Positions 27,178-36,487 of a DNA stretch of 64,000 nt are shown here, piece after piece. The stretch's first letter is position 1; each line of letters opens with the position of its first letter. The notes under the pieces are model-generated. The model was not told the DNA's origin. It did not search any database and was given only the letters and a program-made list of their open reading frames with translations. The stretch is from contig JADJWX010000002.1 in NCBI GenBank assembly GCA_016716135.1, forward strand, positions 682,001 through 746,000, in the 5' to 3' direction. Made by a program: the position numbers and the translations under genes. The stretch is from Lewinellaceae bacterium (GTDB lineage Bacteria; Bacteroidota; Bacteroidia; Chitinophagales; Saprospiraceae).

Positions 27178-28575
27178 TTATTTTTTCAAAACCAGGATCA
27201 GGTATTCCCAGGGTTGGAGGTTGAACACATCGTCGCCGGCCAGGCTGAAGGTTTTTTCGGAAAACAATTCGGTGTAAGCGCCGGCGTAGTACCTGGAATC
27301 CAGTTTTACCATTGCCGGCCGGGCGCTGAAATTAATAACGGTGAGTACCCGGTCGCCGTTTTTTTCGCGGGCGAAGGAGACCACCTGGTCCATTTTGTCG
27401 CTGTAGATCCGGATCATCTCGCCACCCCAGGCACCGTTCCACAGCGCCTGATTTTTGTGTTTCAGGTGGAACAGTTTGGTGTACATCGCGGCGAAGGGAT
27501 GGGGTTTCCACTGGATGGAGTCTTTGTCGAAAAAGGCTAGCGAGCGGTTGAGCCCGGCCTCCTGGCCACTGTACACCAGGGGCATGCCGTTGATGGTGCC
27601 GGCAAGCGCCATGGCGGCCTGCAGGCCGTCGCCGAAATTGGAATACTGGTTGCCTTCCCAGGAGTTTTTGTCGTGGTTGTCGGTGAAGGTCATGCGGTAA
27701 GCACTATTCGGGAAGGAGCTGACATCATGCGCCATGTAGGTTATGAGGCCGCCAATGCCTTTGTGCTCTGTGGTGGCATTGCGCATGTGATCCCAGAGAC
27801 TCCAGGCATAGGTCATGTCGAAGGCGCGTTTGTGGAGGTCGCGCGATTCCCATTCGGCGAGCATAAACACCGGTTTGATAGCGTCGAGCTCGGCGCGGAC
27901 ATTTTCCCAGAAATCGACGGGGATGAATCCCGCCACATCACAGCGGTACCCGTCGATATTGGCTTCCTGCACCCAGAATTTGAGCGCCCCGGTCATGTAT
28001 TTGCGCAGGCCGGGCTGGGCAAAGTCGAAGTCGATGATGTCTTCCCAGTCGTACCAGGGTGTGGGCTGGAAGTTGCCTTCCCGGGTTTTAGTGTACCACT
28101 CGGGATGTTCGGTGGCCAGGGGATTATCCCAGGCGGAGTGGTTGGCCACCCAGTCGATGATGACGTACATGCCCATGCTGTGAATTTTGTCGACGAGCGC
28201 CTTAAAATCGTCCATGGTACCAAATTCCGGGTTGACACCGTAGTAGTCTTTCACCGAGTAGTAGCTGCCCAGGCTGCCTTTGCGTTTTTCGATACCGATC
28301 GGGTGAATAGGCATGAGCCAGATAATGTCGATGCCCATTTCTTTAAGCCGGGGGAGGTGGGTTTCAAAGGCTTTGAAGGTCCCTTCCGGGGTGTATTGGC
28401 GGACGTTCACTTCATAGATCGTCGCGTTTTTGCTCCACTCCGGGTGTTTGAGTTCCACATAGGGTTTGGGTGTGTAGGGATCGTCGCTGTACGATTTTGG
28501 TTTGCCGGTTTGGTTACAGGAAAAAAAGAGGCTGAACAACAGGGGCAAAGCAAATGCTCGGATCGTGTAACGCAT
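27178..28575 (-). CDS. GH13 alpha-amylase-family lipoprotein
   Basis: This 465-residue protein has a lipobox SLFFSC (Cys20) and the full (beta/alpha)8 amylase signature: DWVANHS (141-147, region I), GYRCDVAG with nucleophile Asp213 (region II), LAEWES with acid/base Glu241 (region III) and FTDNHDKNSW with Asp302 (region IV). A short C-terminal beta domain ends WEYLILVLKK. It would hydrolyse or rearrange alpha-glucans at the cell surface or in the periplasm. No SusC/SusD pair is next to it, so it is not part of an obvious polysaccharide-utilisation locus. The lipoprotein gene 26857-27174 follows three bases later. Confidence 0.95.
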   Translation of the reverse strand: MRYTIRAFALPLLFSLFFSCNQTGKPKSYSDDPYTPKPYVELKHPEWSKNATIYEVNVRQYTPEGTFKAFETHLPRLKEMGIDIIWLMPIHPIGIEKRKGSLGSYYSVKDYYGVNPEFGTMDDFKALVDKIHSMGMYVIIDWVANHSAWDNPLATEHPEWYTKTREGNFQPTPWYDWEDIIDFDFAQPGLRKYMTGALKFWVQEANIDGYRCDVAGFIPVDFWENVRAELDAIKPVFMLAEWESRDLHKRAFDMTYAWSLWDHMRNATTEHKGIGGLITYMAHDVSSFPNSAYRMTFTDNHDKNSWEGNQYSNFGDGLQAAMALAGTINGMPLVYSGQEAGLNRSLAFFDKDSIQWKPHPFAAMYTKLFHLKHKNQALWNGAWGGEMIRIYSDKMDQVVSFAREKNGDRVLTVINFSARPAMVKLDSRYYAGAYTELFSEKTFSLAGDDVFNLQPWEYLILVLKK

Positions 28576-28612
28576 AGTTTTTTTATAGAAAATTATAGTT
28601 TTTTCGTGAGGT

Positions 28613-28655
28613 GCTTTGCTCGTCCTGCGACTTGAAGTCGCAGGACGAGCAAAGC
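28613..28655. terminator. Perfect 43-bp palindrome downstream of the DUF3124 gene
   Basis: Arms 28613-28633 and 28635-28655 are perfect 21-bp inverted repeats (GCTTTGCTCGTCCTGCGACTT and its complement) around a single central base. It starts two bases after the DUF3124 stop codon and is followed on the minus strand by an A/T-rich tract. As RNA it forms a very stable hairpin and could stop transcription; the near absence of a loop also fits a palindromic intergenic repeat. Confidence 0.6.
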
Positions 28656-28657
28656 CC

Positions 28658-29167
28658 TTAAATCTTTATCCCCTGCGTCGTAAACGAAATCCCCTGCTGG
28701 CCTGTGGTGGAGATCATCACTGCTTCAAAAAAAGGTTCGAGCTGATTGCTGCGGGTTGCCCAGTCGAACATGAAATTCCCGCCGGTGCCGCCGTGTTTAT
28801 CAATTTCGTTGATCACGATTTCGACGGTTTCCATCGGTTTTATAAAAATGGGGTAGTCGAAATAGGTCCGGATCAGGTCGCCGTTGGTGTTGTAATAATC
28901 GGCGCGTTTGATGAACACCGAGTCGGTGGCGCTGATGTTGCGCAGGCTCACGGTTACGGTGAGGCCATAGGTGCGGTGCTCCGAGTGTTCATAAATTTCG
29001 GAATACACAGCCAGGTAAGTGGAGCCGTTGTGCAGGAGGCTGTCGGCGGGGTTCAGTGTGACACTCCGTTTTTTCCAGTTTACCGGATTCATAGAGCTGG
29101 GTTCCGGGGCCGGCTCACAGGCGCTGAGCGCGGTGAGCAGGAGGAAAACAAAGGTGCAATACTTCAT
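28658..29167 (-). CDS. DUF3124 lipoprotein
   Basis: This 169-residue protein has a lipobox (ALSAC, Cys17) and matches the DUF3124 pattern throughout: LAVYSEIYEHSEHRTYGLTV, then SLRNISATDSVFI, DYYNTNGDLIRTYF, a conserved EIDKHGGTGGNFMFDW and the closing EAVMISTTGQQGISFTTQG. The family is of unknown function and usually periplasmic. The gene follows the membrane-protein gene at 29200 by 32 bases and is closed by the strong palindrome downstream, so it may be the last gene of the injection-system transcript. Confidence 0.9.
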   Translation of the reverse strand: MKYCTFVFLLLTALSACEPAPEPSSMNPVNWKKRSVTLNPADSLLHNGSTYLAVYSEIYEHSEHRTYGLTVTVSLRNISATDSVFIKRADYYNTNGDLIRTYFDYPIFIKPMETVEIVINEIDKHGGTGGNFMFDWATRSNQLEPFFEAVMISTTGQQGISFTTQGIKI

Positions 29168-29199
29168 TGGCTCGGTTCTTTATGTTGGTGAACAATAAA

Positions 29200-30228
29200 T
29201 CATCCTTTTACCTCGTCTTCCGCTGCTTCCGGTTCGGGGCCATTGCGTTTGGTGCTTTCGAAAAGCCCGGAACCCGGTTTGGTCAGGATGGGCGCGGGGT
29301 TGGTTGCCGGTGCGGTGGCGGTAGCGGCGGTGCCGGATGCGCTTTGGCGGAAGTTGACCAGTTGGCGCAGGAGGTCAAACCAGAATTTGGCGCCCAGGGA
29401 AACGGCGAGTGCGGTGGTGAGCCAGCCGAAAACTTTATAGAGCCACCATTGCGTTTTTTCCTCCGGCGCAGGCCATTGCACGTACTCCCAGCCCAGGCCG
29501 AGCGGCGAGCGGATGGCGGCAATATTTTCGTTGAGCAGTGTTTCCAGCCGGCCTTGGGCGGCATAAAAATCGGGGTTGGCCACCAGGCTGTCTACAGCAG
29601 CGGGCGCCGGTTGGGTTTGCACAAATTGCGTGGCTGCGTCGGCCAGGTATTCGCGCAAGGCGGCATTGGTGGAGAGGTTGGTGTAGATATCGATCACGTC
29701 GACATTGAAGGCCACGGCGATGGTCATGCCCACCCAGAAAAGCCATACGCGCACGCTGTTGACATACCATTCGGAGGCGCGTTCCATCACCTCGTTGAAC
29801 CATTCTTCCACTTTTTGGCGAAACACGGCGATGTCGTCGTACGATTCGCGGTAGAGGTAGCTGAGCACGTCCTTCATTTTGCCTTCCGGCAAATTGGAGA
29901 TGGCGGTGCGCGCCTCGCCCGAGGAGTTGACTTGTAAAATATCCATCAGGATGCCCGTGAAGGTACCGGGCCGGATGTACGACGGCGGCAGCGTACCCTT
30001 GCGCAAAAAGCGGAACAGGTTGGCTTTTTCGCTGAGCTGCTTGTAGTAGGGGTGGCTGGTAAAAACATTGGTTTCGCCTTCTCCCAACATGGATTTTATG
30101 GCGTTGATCAGGTTTTTACCGCGGAGGGTGAGCAAACCCGCCAGCATTTCCATGATGGTGGTGGCCAACAGGCTGAACAGGAGCAGGATGAAAACGATAC
30201 CGATAACGATGGAAAGGAGATTGAGCAT
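29200..30228 (-). CDS. Membrane protein of unknown function, paralogue of the 36488-37598 gene
   Basis: I place the start at ATG 30228 (MLNLLSIVIGIVFILLLF), since a membrane helix begins at once; the 52 upstream codons are intergenic. The 342-residue protein has three predicted membrane helices: residues 1-25, one near WLFWVGMTIAVAFN, and one near WLTTALAVSLGAKFWF. A charged helical region lies between the first two, and a flexible Pro/Ala/Thr tail ends the protein. It shares the order DEV/NEVMxRASxWY, IRSPLGLGW and FWFDLLR with the paralogue. It is the last large gene of the eCIS block. Both copies flank the payload area, which suggests a role in anchoring, release or immunity; no function is known to me. 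Confidence 0.8.
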   Translation of the reverse strand: MLNLLSIVIGIVFILLLFSLLATTIMEMLAGLLTLRGKNLINAIKSMLGEGETNVFTSHPYYKQLSEKANLFRFLRKGTLPPSYIRPGTFTGILMDILQVNSSGEARTAISNLPEGKMKDVLSYLYRESYDDIAVFRQKVEEWFNEVMERASEWYVNSVRVWLFWVGMTIAVAFNVDVIDIYTNLSTNAALREYLADAATQFVQTQPAPAAVDSLVANPDFYAAQGRLETLLNENIAAIRSPLGLGWEYVQWPAPEEKTQWWLYKVFGWLTTALAVSLGAKFWFDLLRQLVNFRQSASGTAATATAPATNPAPILTKPGSGLFESTKRNGPEPEAAEDEVKG

Positions 30229-30447
30229 GGGTGCGGGATGATTTGAATTTGTGGATTGGGTGCCAAAAATGCAGGATTTCCCGCGGAATGTGGACTTGGT
30301 GGTGTGGTTTATTTTTGTTGGGCGGGGGAATTGAAGGGCTTTGGCTGCACTATATCCGGTTGTGGGGACTGCATTAGAAATCAAGGCTCAAATTCCCATC
30401 GGCTGGCCCCGCTCAGCCAAACGGGAACCTAAGTCAAAAACAAATAT

Positions 30448-33400
30448 TTACTCAACTTTAAACTCCAAAAAAATATCTAATGTTGAATTTGCCTGTGCTG
30501 TAGTGTGGGCTGTCCCATCAACATCGTACAAGGTTAAATCTCTATTGAATTTTATAGTCATTTTATCTTTTCCGCTACTTTGCTTAATTAGTGACTGAAC
30601 TTCAAAATAGGCTAATCCTACCAACTTTGATTTTTCAGATTCCCCTAATCCCAAAACTAACCTTCCCGAAATCACTTCTCCCTGTTTAAGGTCACGGAGA
30701 TTATCAATATGCCATTGGTCTTTTTTTAGACGTTTAGACTTGATTAATGTTTTAAAGCGCTCATCAAATTCACCTTGTTTAAGTTTCAATACCAATTCAT
30801 CTTTGATGGAACCGGCGGTTTTATCACCGGATGTATTCGAACCGGACTGTTGCTGGCCGGTTGATTGTTTTGATTGGCCTGCATTCTCCTTGATTTTGTC
30901 AAATGTATCTTTAATCGTCATTAGTTTTTTGGTTGCTCCGGGATTCGACGCGGTATTTTGATCTGTAAATTGTTCGATATCGGCTGCTGTGAGCTCGCTG
31001 TCTTCCAGGGCGTCACCCAGTTCTTCGATTTTTTCCAGGGGCATCGGTGCGTCGCTCGGTAAACCGAGTTTTTTCATCATCTCAATTAAGGCCTGATATT
31101 TCTCTTCGCCGAGCCGTTCCTGAAGATCCAACATGGCTTGTTGCTCCGGCGTAAGTTCGGGCCCTCCGCTTCCTTCAGGGCATTTTATATCACTTGTATC
31201 AAAATCAACTTGTTCATCCATCGGGGCGAACACATCTTTTACTGACTCGGGCAGAAAGGCCTGAATTTTTTCCCGGATAATTCTGGCTAGTTCCAACGAT
31301 AGCTTGCCCAAATAGGGGATGTCCTGGATATAAGGCGCCATTTTTTCCATAAACCAACAGGATTGGACAACTTTACTTGCCAGATATTCGATTGCCGGAG
31401 TAACCAGGCAACCCAGGATTGGCGGTGATGTCGTACAGGCGATGGCGCGGGCTCCCCATTTTACCAGGTTGATTACTTTTTTAATTTTCCCTAATGTATC
31501 TGCAGCCGCCTTTATTTTTTCAATAATTGCCTCATAGGGACCCAATATGCTTTTTACTATTTTATCGACATCCTCGGCAGCTTTTTGTTTGATTGCATCA
31601 ACACGTTTATTCAGATCATCGGCTATGCCTTCCAATGCTTCTTTTGAGCCAGTTGGAACCAGCGACTTTAGTTTTGTTGAAACTCCTGTAGTGAACGATT
31701 CTTTAAGACGGCTTACAGTCTCTGTAATAATTATTTTACCCGCCATTATAATAAGTCGGAATGCCGCCTTGATGGCTGCTCCGGCAATTCCGCCGCCACC
31801 ACTGCTCTTTACCGTATTAAGCCTGTTTTGGAATCGGCTTTTAACCCGGTTATATACTTTAGCAATTTTGACGAAAAGCGTACCAAAGTACCCTCGGAAA
31901 CGGCCAAAGATTTGAGCCTTTTCACTTACCCAAAATTGTAATTGATTGATTTTGTCAAACGATGTTTCCTGTGGCCCGGTCAGCGCTGATTTGAACCCCG
32001 ATTTTACACGGGCTTTTTGATCTTGCAGTGCAAGTTCCTGTTGCTCGGCAGTTTGGAATTCTGCTGTCTTTTTTAAGCTTTTATACCGTCCTTGGTAAAC
32101 ATTGAAGGCACTATCGCGCCATTTGTTATAGTTAAACCAATCCTTTTTTGGCAAATCCTTATCCTTAGTTCTCTTTGCGCGCTGAATCGTATTTTCCGGT
32201 ACGGGCTTTTTACTATTGAATTTTGGGGCTACTGTATTACTATCCATCGGTGAGATAAAGACAGGTTTTCTGACTTTATTTTCTATTTCCAGTCCCAATG
32301 CAGTTACGGATGCCGGCAATGGATCCGTAAATTCTTTATCCGGTTTCCAGGTATAATTCCATATGCCGGGATTGCCGGGATCTTGGTTTACATAAACTTT
32401 CCCGGTGGTTTCGATCACCGGCGTTATTATTTTACCGCTGTTTTTGAGGACGATTTTCTCAGATGCTACAGGGCTGTTAGGCTCTGTCATGCCGGGAGGG
32501 ACAGCCGTGGATAATTTTGCCGGAGGGGAGTTGAAGGTCCATTTATCCACGGCTGACATGTCGTTCACATCGTCCTTTGCCGATTCGAATCCTCCAATAT
32601 AATTATTCAGTTGCCCTGTGCCTTCCTGCGCTTCAATGGTGCCATGACTTGGTTTCAGGTCCCCCACTACGATATCTCCTGGTGCGGATGGAATTTCCGA
32701 CAGATTTTGGAGTTTGTCCACCTTTGGCGCCGCCTGGCTATCGTGTGGGAATTTCGCGCCGTCTTTCAAAACACGTTTTCCGGGCTGGGCTTTAAGTTGC
32801 TTTGGCAGATTATGTTTTAAAAAATAAACGCCGACTGTAGTGCTTGCCTGGTACATATCGGCTGAGCCTTTGTTTCCATGTCCTTGGTTTATTTTATTGG
32901 CATTTGGAACAGGAGCCTCGGTAAAGATTTTTAATTCCTTTCCAATTAATGGTAAAAGTAAATTATGGTTTTTGTCCCCATTATAATGCTTTGGTTCCCA
33001 ATATGGGGCGAACATTTGAATCGGGCTTTGCTGAACAGTTTTTTGTTCTTTTCCGGCGTGCCCCTGCTGCACCACATGCGTCAATTCATGCCCCAGCAAG
33101 CGCTTGCCTTCCGACGATTCCGGGCTGTACGCTCCCCGGTTAAAATATATATCCGAACCATGGGTAAACGCTTTGGCCTGTATGCCCTGGCTCATCTCCG
33201 AAGCCCGGTCGTCTGTGTGAATGCGCACGCTGGAGAAGTCGGCGCCAAAGGCCTGGTTCATGGAAGCGAGCGTCTGCCCGGGTAAGGGGCTGCCGCCACC
33301 TTTGCTGCTGTGTAGTTCGGATTGCAACTGCGGGGAAGCCGTGTAGCCGCCGCCTTCCGCTTTGCGCATCAGGGGGTGTTCAGCATCGCCCATTTCCTGC

Positions 33401-33846
33401 CGCTGTACATCTTCTTCCGTTGCACAGTCGGCACATTTCCGCTGTATGGCAATGGGTTGGTTGCCGTTGATTTGAAATGCCTTACGCTGTACAGGCGCCT
33501 CCTGTTCCTCCTGCTCCTGCCGCTGAAGTTTGTCTTCGGCTTCGCAATTGGCGCATTTGCGTTGTATACCTGTTATGGGCAAAGCGCCGCCGTTTTCCGG
33601 GGCCTCACCTGCGCCACCGGGCGCCGCAGCCATGCGCATAACCCGTTCGGCCATGGCGTCGGCCTCCTGCTCGTGCCGGTCGCCGGGTTCGTTGATGGTG
33701 AGTTTGGGTTGGAAAAAACTGGGTTGAGCCGTTGCGTCAGACTGCGCATGCCGTGTCGGTGCAAAGAAGGGCTGGTTGTTTTCTTCTTTGGTGTGATGGG
33801 CAGTTTTTGCCCGCAGCGGTTCACTTGTTTTTGCCGGATTTGGCAT
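30448..33846 (-). CDS. Large eCIS payload candidate with DUF4157 domain and nuclease-like segment
   Basis: From ATG 33846 (MPNPAKTSEP) the product has 1132 residues; 34 codons upstream overlap a poor intergenic stretch. N-terminal features are the motif PSFFQPKLTINEPGD with HEQEAD just after, two QRKCAxC motifs (Cys98/101 and Cys138/141), and a DUF4157/eCIS-core domain (about 186-262) with HELTHVVQQ at 253. After it, VVGDLKPSHGTIEAQEG with QLNNY downstream (Asp396, Lys398, Gln412) recalls PD-(D/E)XK nucleases. The C-terminal half is mostly helical, with an amphipathic Gly/Ala-rich stretch in the middle. A 219-base gap with a small GC hairpin follows the stop. Likely a cargo toxin of the injection system; the nuclease reading is tentative. 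Confidence 0.75.
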   Translation of the reverse strand: MPNPAKTSEPLRAKTAHHTKEENNQPFFAPTRHAQSDATAQPSFFQPKLTINEPGDRHEQEADAMAERVMRMAAAPGGAGEAPENGGALPITGIQRKCANCEAEDKLQRQEQEEQEAPVQRKAFQINGNQPIAIQRKCADCATEEDVQRQEMGDAEHPLMRKAEGGGYTASPQLQSELHSSKGGGSPLPGQTLASMNQAFGADFSSVRIHTDDRASEMSQGIQAKAFTHGSDIYFNRGAYSPESSEGKRLLGHELTHVVQQGHAGKEQKTVQQSPIQMFAPYWEPKHYNGDKNHNLLLPLIGKELKIFTEAPVPNANKINQGHGNKGSADMYQASTTVGVYFLKHNLPKQLKAQPGKRVLKDGAKFPHDSQAAPKVDKLQNLSEIPSAPGDIVVGDLKPSHGTIEAQEGTGQLNNYIGGFESAKDDVNDMSAVDKWTFNSPPAKLSTAVPPGMTEPNSPVASEKIVLKNSGKIITPVIETTGKVYVNQDPGNPGIWNYTWKPDKEFTDPLPASVTALGLEIENKVRKPVFISPMDSNTVAPKFNSKKPVPENTIQRAKRTKDKDLPKKDWFNYNKWRDSAFNVYQGRYKSLKKTAEFQTAEQQELALQDQKARVKSGFKSALTGPQETSFDKINQLQFWVSEKAQIFGRFRGYFGTLFVKIAKVYNRVKSRFQNRLNTVKSSGGGGIAGAAIKAAFRLIIMAGKIIITETVSRLKESFTTGVSTKLKSLVPTGSKEALEGIADDLNKRVDAIKQKAAEDVDKIVKSILGPYEAIIEKIKAAADTLGKIKKVINLVKWGARAIACTTSPPILGCLVTPAIEYLASKVVQSCWFMEKMAPYIQDIPYLGKLSLELARIIREKIQAFLPESVKDVFAPMDEQVDFDTSDIKCPEGSGGPELTPEQQAMLDLQERLGEEKYQALIEMMKKLGLPSDAPMPLEKIEELGDALEDSELTAADIEQFTDQNTASNPGATKKLMTIKDTFDKIKENAGQSKQSTGQQQSGSNTSGDKTAGSIKDELVLKLKQGEFDERFKTLIKSKRLKKDQWHIDNLRDLKQGEVISGRLVLGLGESEKSKLVGLAYFEVQSLIKQSSGKDKMTIKFNRDLTLYDVDGTAHTTAQANSTLDIFLEFKVE

Positions 33847-33910
33847 GTAATGTGGCGTTAATAACGATGTTTCCTGTTTTTTAAAAAAAATGCTATTCCG
33901 AAATAAAGGC

Positions 33911-34897
33911 TCACACCGGCTCCTCCCGCGCCAGATCGTCCCCATCAATAATCGTACTCATAAACATGTAGCCCTTGTTCATCACGTAGCGGATATCCTG
34001 CCGCAACAGTTGCATGAACGACAAATGCCACCGGTAGCGGCGGCCAACCAGGCACCCTGCACTGTACCGGTCGACATAGGCCGGTGTGAAATCCGCATTG
34101 GTGGAGTGTTGATTTATGGCATATCCACTGCCAATCCGGATCGGGTCGGTTGCATTCCGGAGGCCGTTTTTATCGATATCGCGGTGCACGCGCAAGGGGC
34201 CGCGTTGGACCAGCGCCGGCTGGTACGTCTTGTGTACACCATCGGTCCAGGCTTTGTACTGTCCGAAAGCAATCCGGGCGGCGCCCAGGGGGTTGAGCGG
34301 GTCCATGGTATAAAAGTGTCCCGGTTCGGTAGTAGCCTGGTCGTTGGCCGTCATTTCCGGCGTGCCGCCAGGCAGAATCCGGATCAGCATCCTGCGGTCG
34401 TTCCACTCATTGAACAAGTCCGGATTGGGTTTGCCCTCCGGGTCGATGCCTTCCACATACACGATATTAAGCATATCGGGCGCCCGGGCAATCCAATAGC
34501 CTTTTTTGACCATGTAACGGAGTACGCGCCGGGCAAGCCGGGTTTGCGGATCATCGGTTGGTTGGTTGTCAAACTGCACCGGTAAAAAACCGGCGGGCCG
34601 GGCGCCATCGAGCGCTTCAAAAAATGTAGTGCTCAGCAGGTTGTCGACATAGGGGATGCGGGCATGGCGGTGAAAGAAAAAAATCGCATTCCGGGTTTCG
34701 ATACCCACCCGGCCATCGGCTTTGTTGACCGGGCCGAAGGGCCTTTCCTCATCACCATCGATTACCGGGTCGAGCAAGCCGAGGTCGCAGAGTTGGCTTT
34801 GTATTTCCAGCGTAAGCGGCAGATTGGCCGCCAGATTAAGATCGCTGACGGAAATAACCTGTTCGTTGCGGATGAGTTGTTGAAGAAAAACTGGCAT
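33911..34897 (-). CDS. Peptidoglycan-active protein candidate (PG-binding domain plus YkuD-like Cys/His)
   Basis: This is a 328-residue protein. Residues 20-80 resemble a PG_binding_1 domain (SQLCDLGLLDPVIDG, then GRVGIETRNAIFFF). Near the C-terminus INQHSTNADF (His264) and VDRYSAGCLVG (Cys282) follow the H...SxGC arrangement of L,D-transpeptidase-like and related phage lysin domains. There is no signal peptide, as expected for a protein loaded into or carried by a phage-tail-like particle. It lies six bases after the stop of the degenerate subtilase and 64 bases before the DUF4157 payload gene. A cell-wall-cutting role during penetration is plausible; the assignment rests on a short motif. 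Confidence 0.5.
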   Translation of the reverse strand: MPVFLQQLIRNEQVISVSDLNLAANLPLTLEIQSQLCDLGLLDPVIDGDEERPFGPVNKADGRVGIETRNAIFFFHRHARIPYVDNLLSTTFFEALDGARPAGFLPVQFDNQPTDDPQTRLARRVLRYMVKKGYWIARAPDMLNIVYVEGIDPEGKPNPDLFNEWNDRRMLIRILPGGTPEMTANDQATTEPGHFYTMDPLNPLGAARIAFGQYKAWTDGVHKTYQPALVQRGPLRVHRDIDKNGLRNATDPIRIGSGYAINQHSTNADFTPAYVDRYSAGCLVGRRYRWHLSFMQLLRQDIRYVMNKGYMFMSTIIDGDDLAREEPV

Positions 34898-34903
34898 AAT
34901 GCG

Positions 34904-36400
34904 TTAGCGCTCAATTTGGTTTAAAATTTCCAATGGATTCAGGGTGCCCCGCCCATATTCAACATCTTCTCCCTTATCGAAACTGCGGCGCGAAACGGCT
35001 GTGTTTTTCAACAGGTCAAATACGGCGTCGGGCGTTGATAATACCCCGTGTTCCACTTCCCACTGCCGGATCAGAGCCAGAAAACCGGCGGTAAAGGCAG
35101 CCGCTATACCGGTTGACTTAAGGTTGCCGGTCGGGCGCTGCCCCGGCCCCGTAGTGAGTAAACCTTCGCCCGGCGCCAACAGGTCCAGGTCATAACTACG
35201 CGCAGAAAAACGGCAACGGTGGCGGTATTGATCGTGCGCCCCGACCGATAATACGCCGGTTAGCCGTGCCGGATAACGCGATTCCGGTTTTTTGTTCTCC
35301 GAGGTGCCCACAGGGGCCACCAGCAGAATATTGCGCTGAATGGCTTCATGCACCAGGCGCTGAAGGCGGTCCAGGTGTTCCACACGCAGATCGGGATAAT
35401 CCAGCAGCATGGCGATAATATCGGCGCCGGCTTCGATGGCCCACTGCAAACCCGATAAGAATGCATCCGGCGTGATGAGATGGTCCTGCTCGCCCAGTTT
35501 GGCAATCAGCAGGCGCGCTTCCGGGGCCACCCCAAACACCGCATTCCCGCTTCCGGCAGCAATTACGGCGGCTTGGGTGCCCAGGCCATGCCGGTCCTCC
35601 ATGGTTTGACCGTCGTTTGGGAATTCAAAGTTGCCTTGCCGGTTGACCAGGTCGGGGTGTTGTGCCGGCGCTCCGGTGCTCAGAATGGCTATGGTTACAT
35701 TGCGTCCGGTGATGCCGCGTTGTTGCCACCAGTCGCGGGAGATCTGGTAGTTTTGTACACCCCAATTCAGTTTCCGGAGGTCGGGGTTTTGCCAGGTCTG
35801 CACCGGATGCGCCGGCGCCTGGTCGGAGGCCTTGGGCGCAAGCGGGGCGGTATCTGGCGGCACAGGGGGCTTCGGCGCCTGCCTGTTGCGTGCCGGCTTT
35901 ACGTCGGGCGCCGGTTCTGCCTGCACATTGAAGGATTCCAGGATTTCAGCCGGCGGCACAGCGGCAGACCGTGCTTGCCGCTCCTGGCTCAGCAATTGCG
36001 CAAGGCTGGGCACCAGCCGTGTTTCGCCTTCCGGTATTTCGCCTTCGGGCCATTGGGCGTCGTCGTTTGCCAAGGGCGGATTGACGACGGGTATCCCGGT
36101 TTGACCTTCGGTTTGCGATGCTTCGATGCCGGCGGGCGGTTTGGCCGGACTGACCATGATGCCGCCCTGCGTTTCGCCGGGCGTTGGTGGTGTTTCCTCC
36201 ACAATTTCCGTGCGCCCCGACCAGTAATACCAGCCGTTTTTGTCGCGGTACCAGCGATCGTTGTTTTCCAATGCCTCTCCTCTGGCCGGCAGAGACTCCA
36301 CCTCGATCACCGAACCACTGTGAATGGCTCCCAGTGGCTGGTTGCCTTTGGTTGTCGGAATATTCCGGATATAGGTATCAACTGCAAATCGGATTTTCAT
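34904..36400 (-). CDS. SH3-like domain plus catalytically dead subtilase
   Basis: This 498-residue protein starts with an SH3b-like module (about 1-66, ending GWYYWSGRTEIVE), a Pro-rich linker to about 205, and a subtilisin-fold domain (about 210-495). The fold motifs are clear, but the active site is gone: the Asp position is Ser241 (AILSTGAPAQHPD), the His position is Leu273 (HGLGTQAAV) and the Ser position is Gly431 (KSTGIAAAF). I checked each codon in the sequence. There is no signal peptide. It sits inside the eCIS payload area, between the membrane-protein paralogue and the peptidoglycan-active candidate. It may bind a peptide, act as a chaperone or be a structural element; protease activity is not expected. 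Confidence 0.87.
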   Translation of the reverse strand: MKIRFAVDTYIRNIPTTKGNQPLGAIHSGSVIEVESLPARGEALENNDRWYRDKNGWYYWSGRTEIVEETPPTPGETQGGIMVSPAKPPAGIEASQTEGQTGIPVVNPPLANDDAQWPEGEIPEGETRLVPSLAQLLSQERQARSAAVPPAEILESFNVQAEPAPDVKPARNRQAPKPPVPPDTAPLAPKASDQAPAHPVQTWQNPDLRKLNWGVQNYQISRDWWQQRGITGRNVTIAILSTGAPAQHPDLVNRQGNFEFPNDGQTMEDRHGLGTQAAVIAAGSGNAVFGVAPEARLLIAKLGEQDHLITPDAFLSGLQWAIEAGADIIAMLLDYPDLRVEHLDRLQRLVHEAIQRNILLVAPVGTSENKKPESRYPARLTGVLSVGAHDQYRHRCRFSARSYDLDLLAPGEGLLTTGPGQRPTGNLKSTGIAAAFTAGFLALIRQWEVEHGVLSTPDAVFDLLKNTAVSRRSFDKGEDVEYGRGTLNPLEILNQIER

Positions 36401-36487
36401 ACGTCTGGAAATTTACTTGAACCGGTTGACTTCCTTTTCCGCTGGTTGGGCGCGGTAGCGGCAGGAAGCAGGCTATATTTTCGGCAA

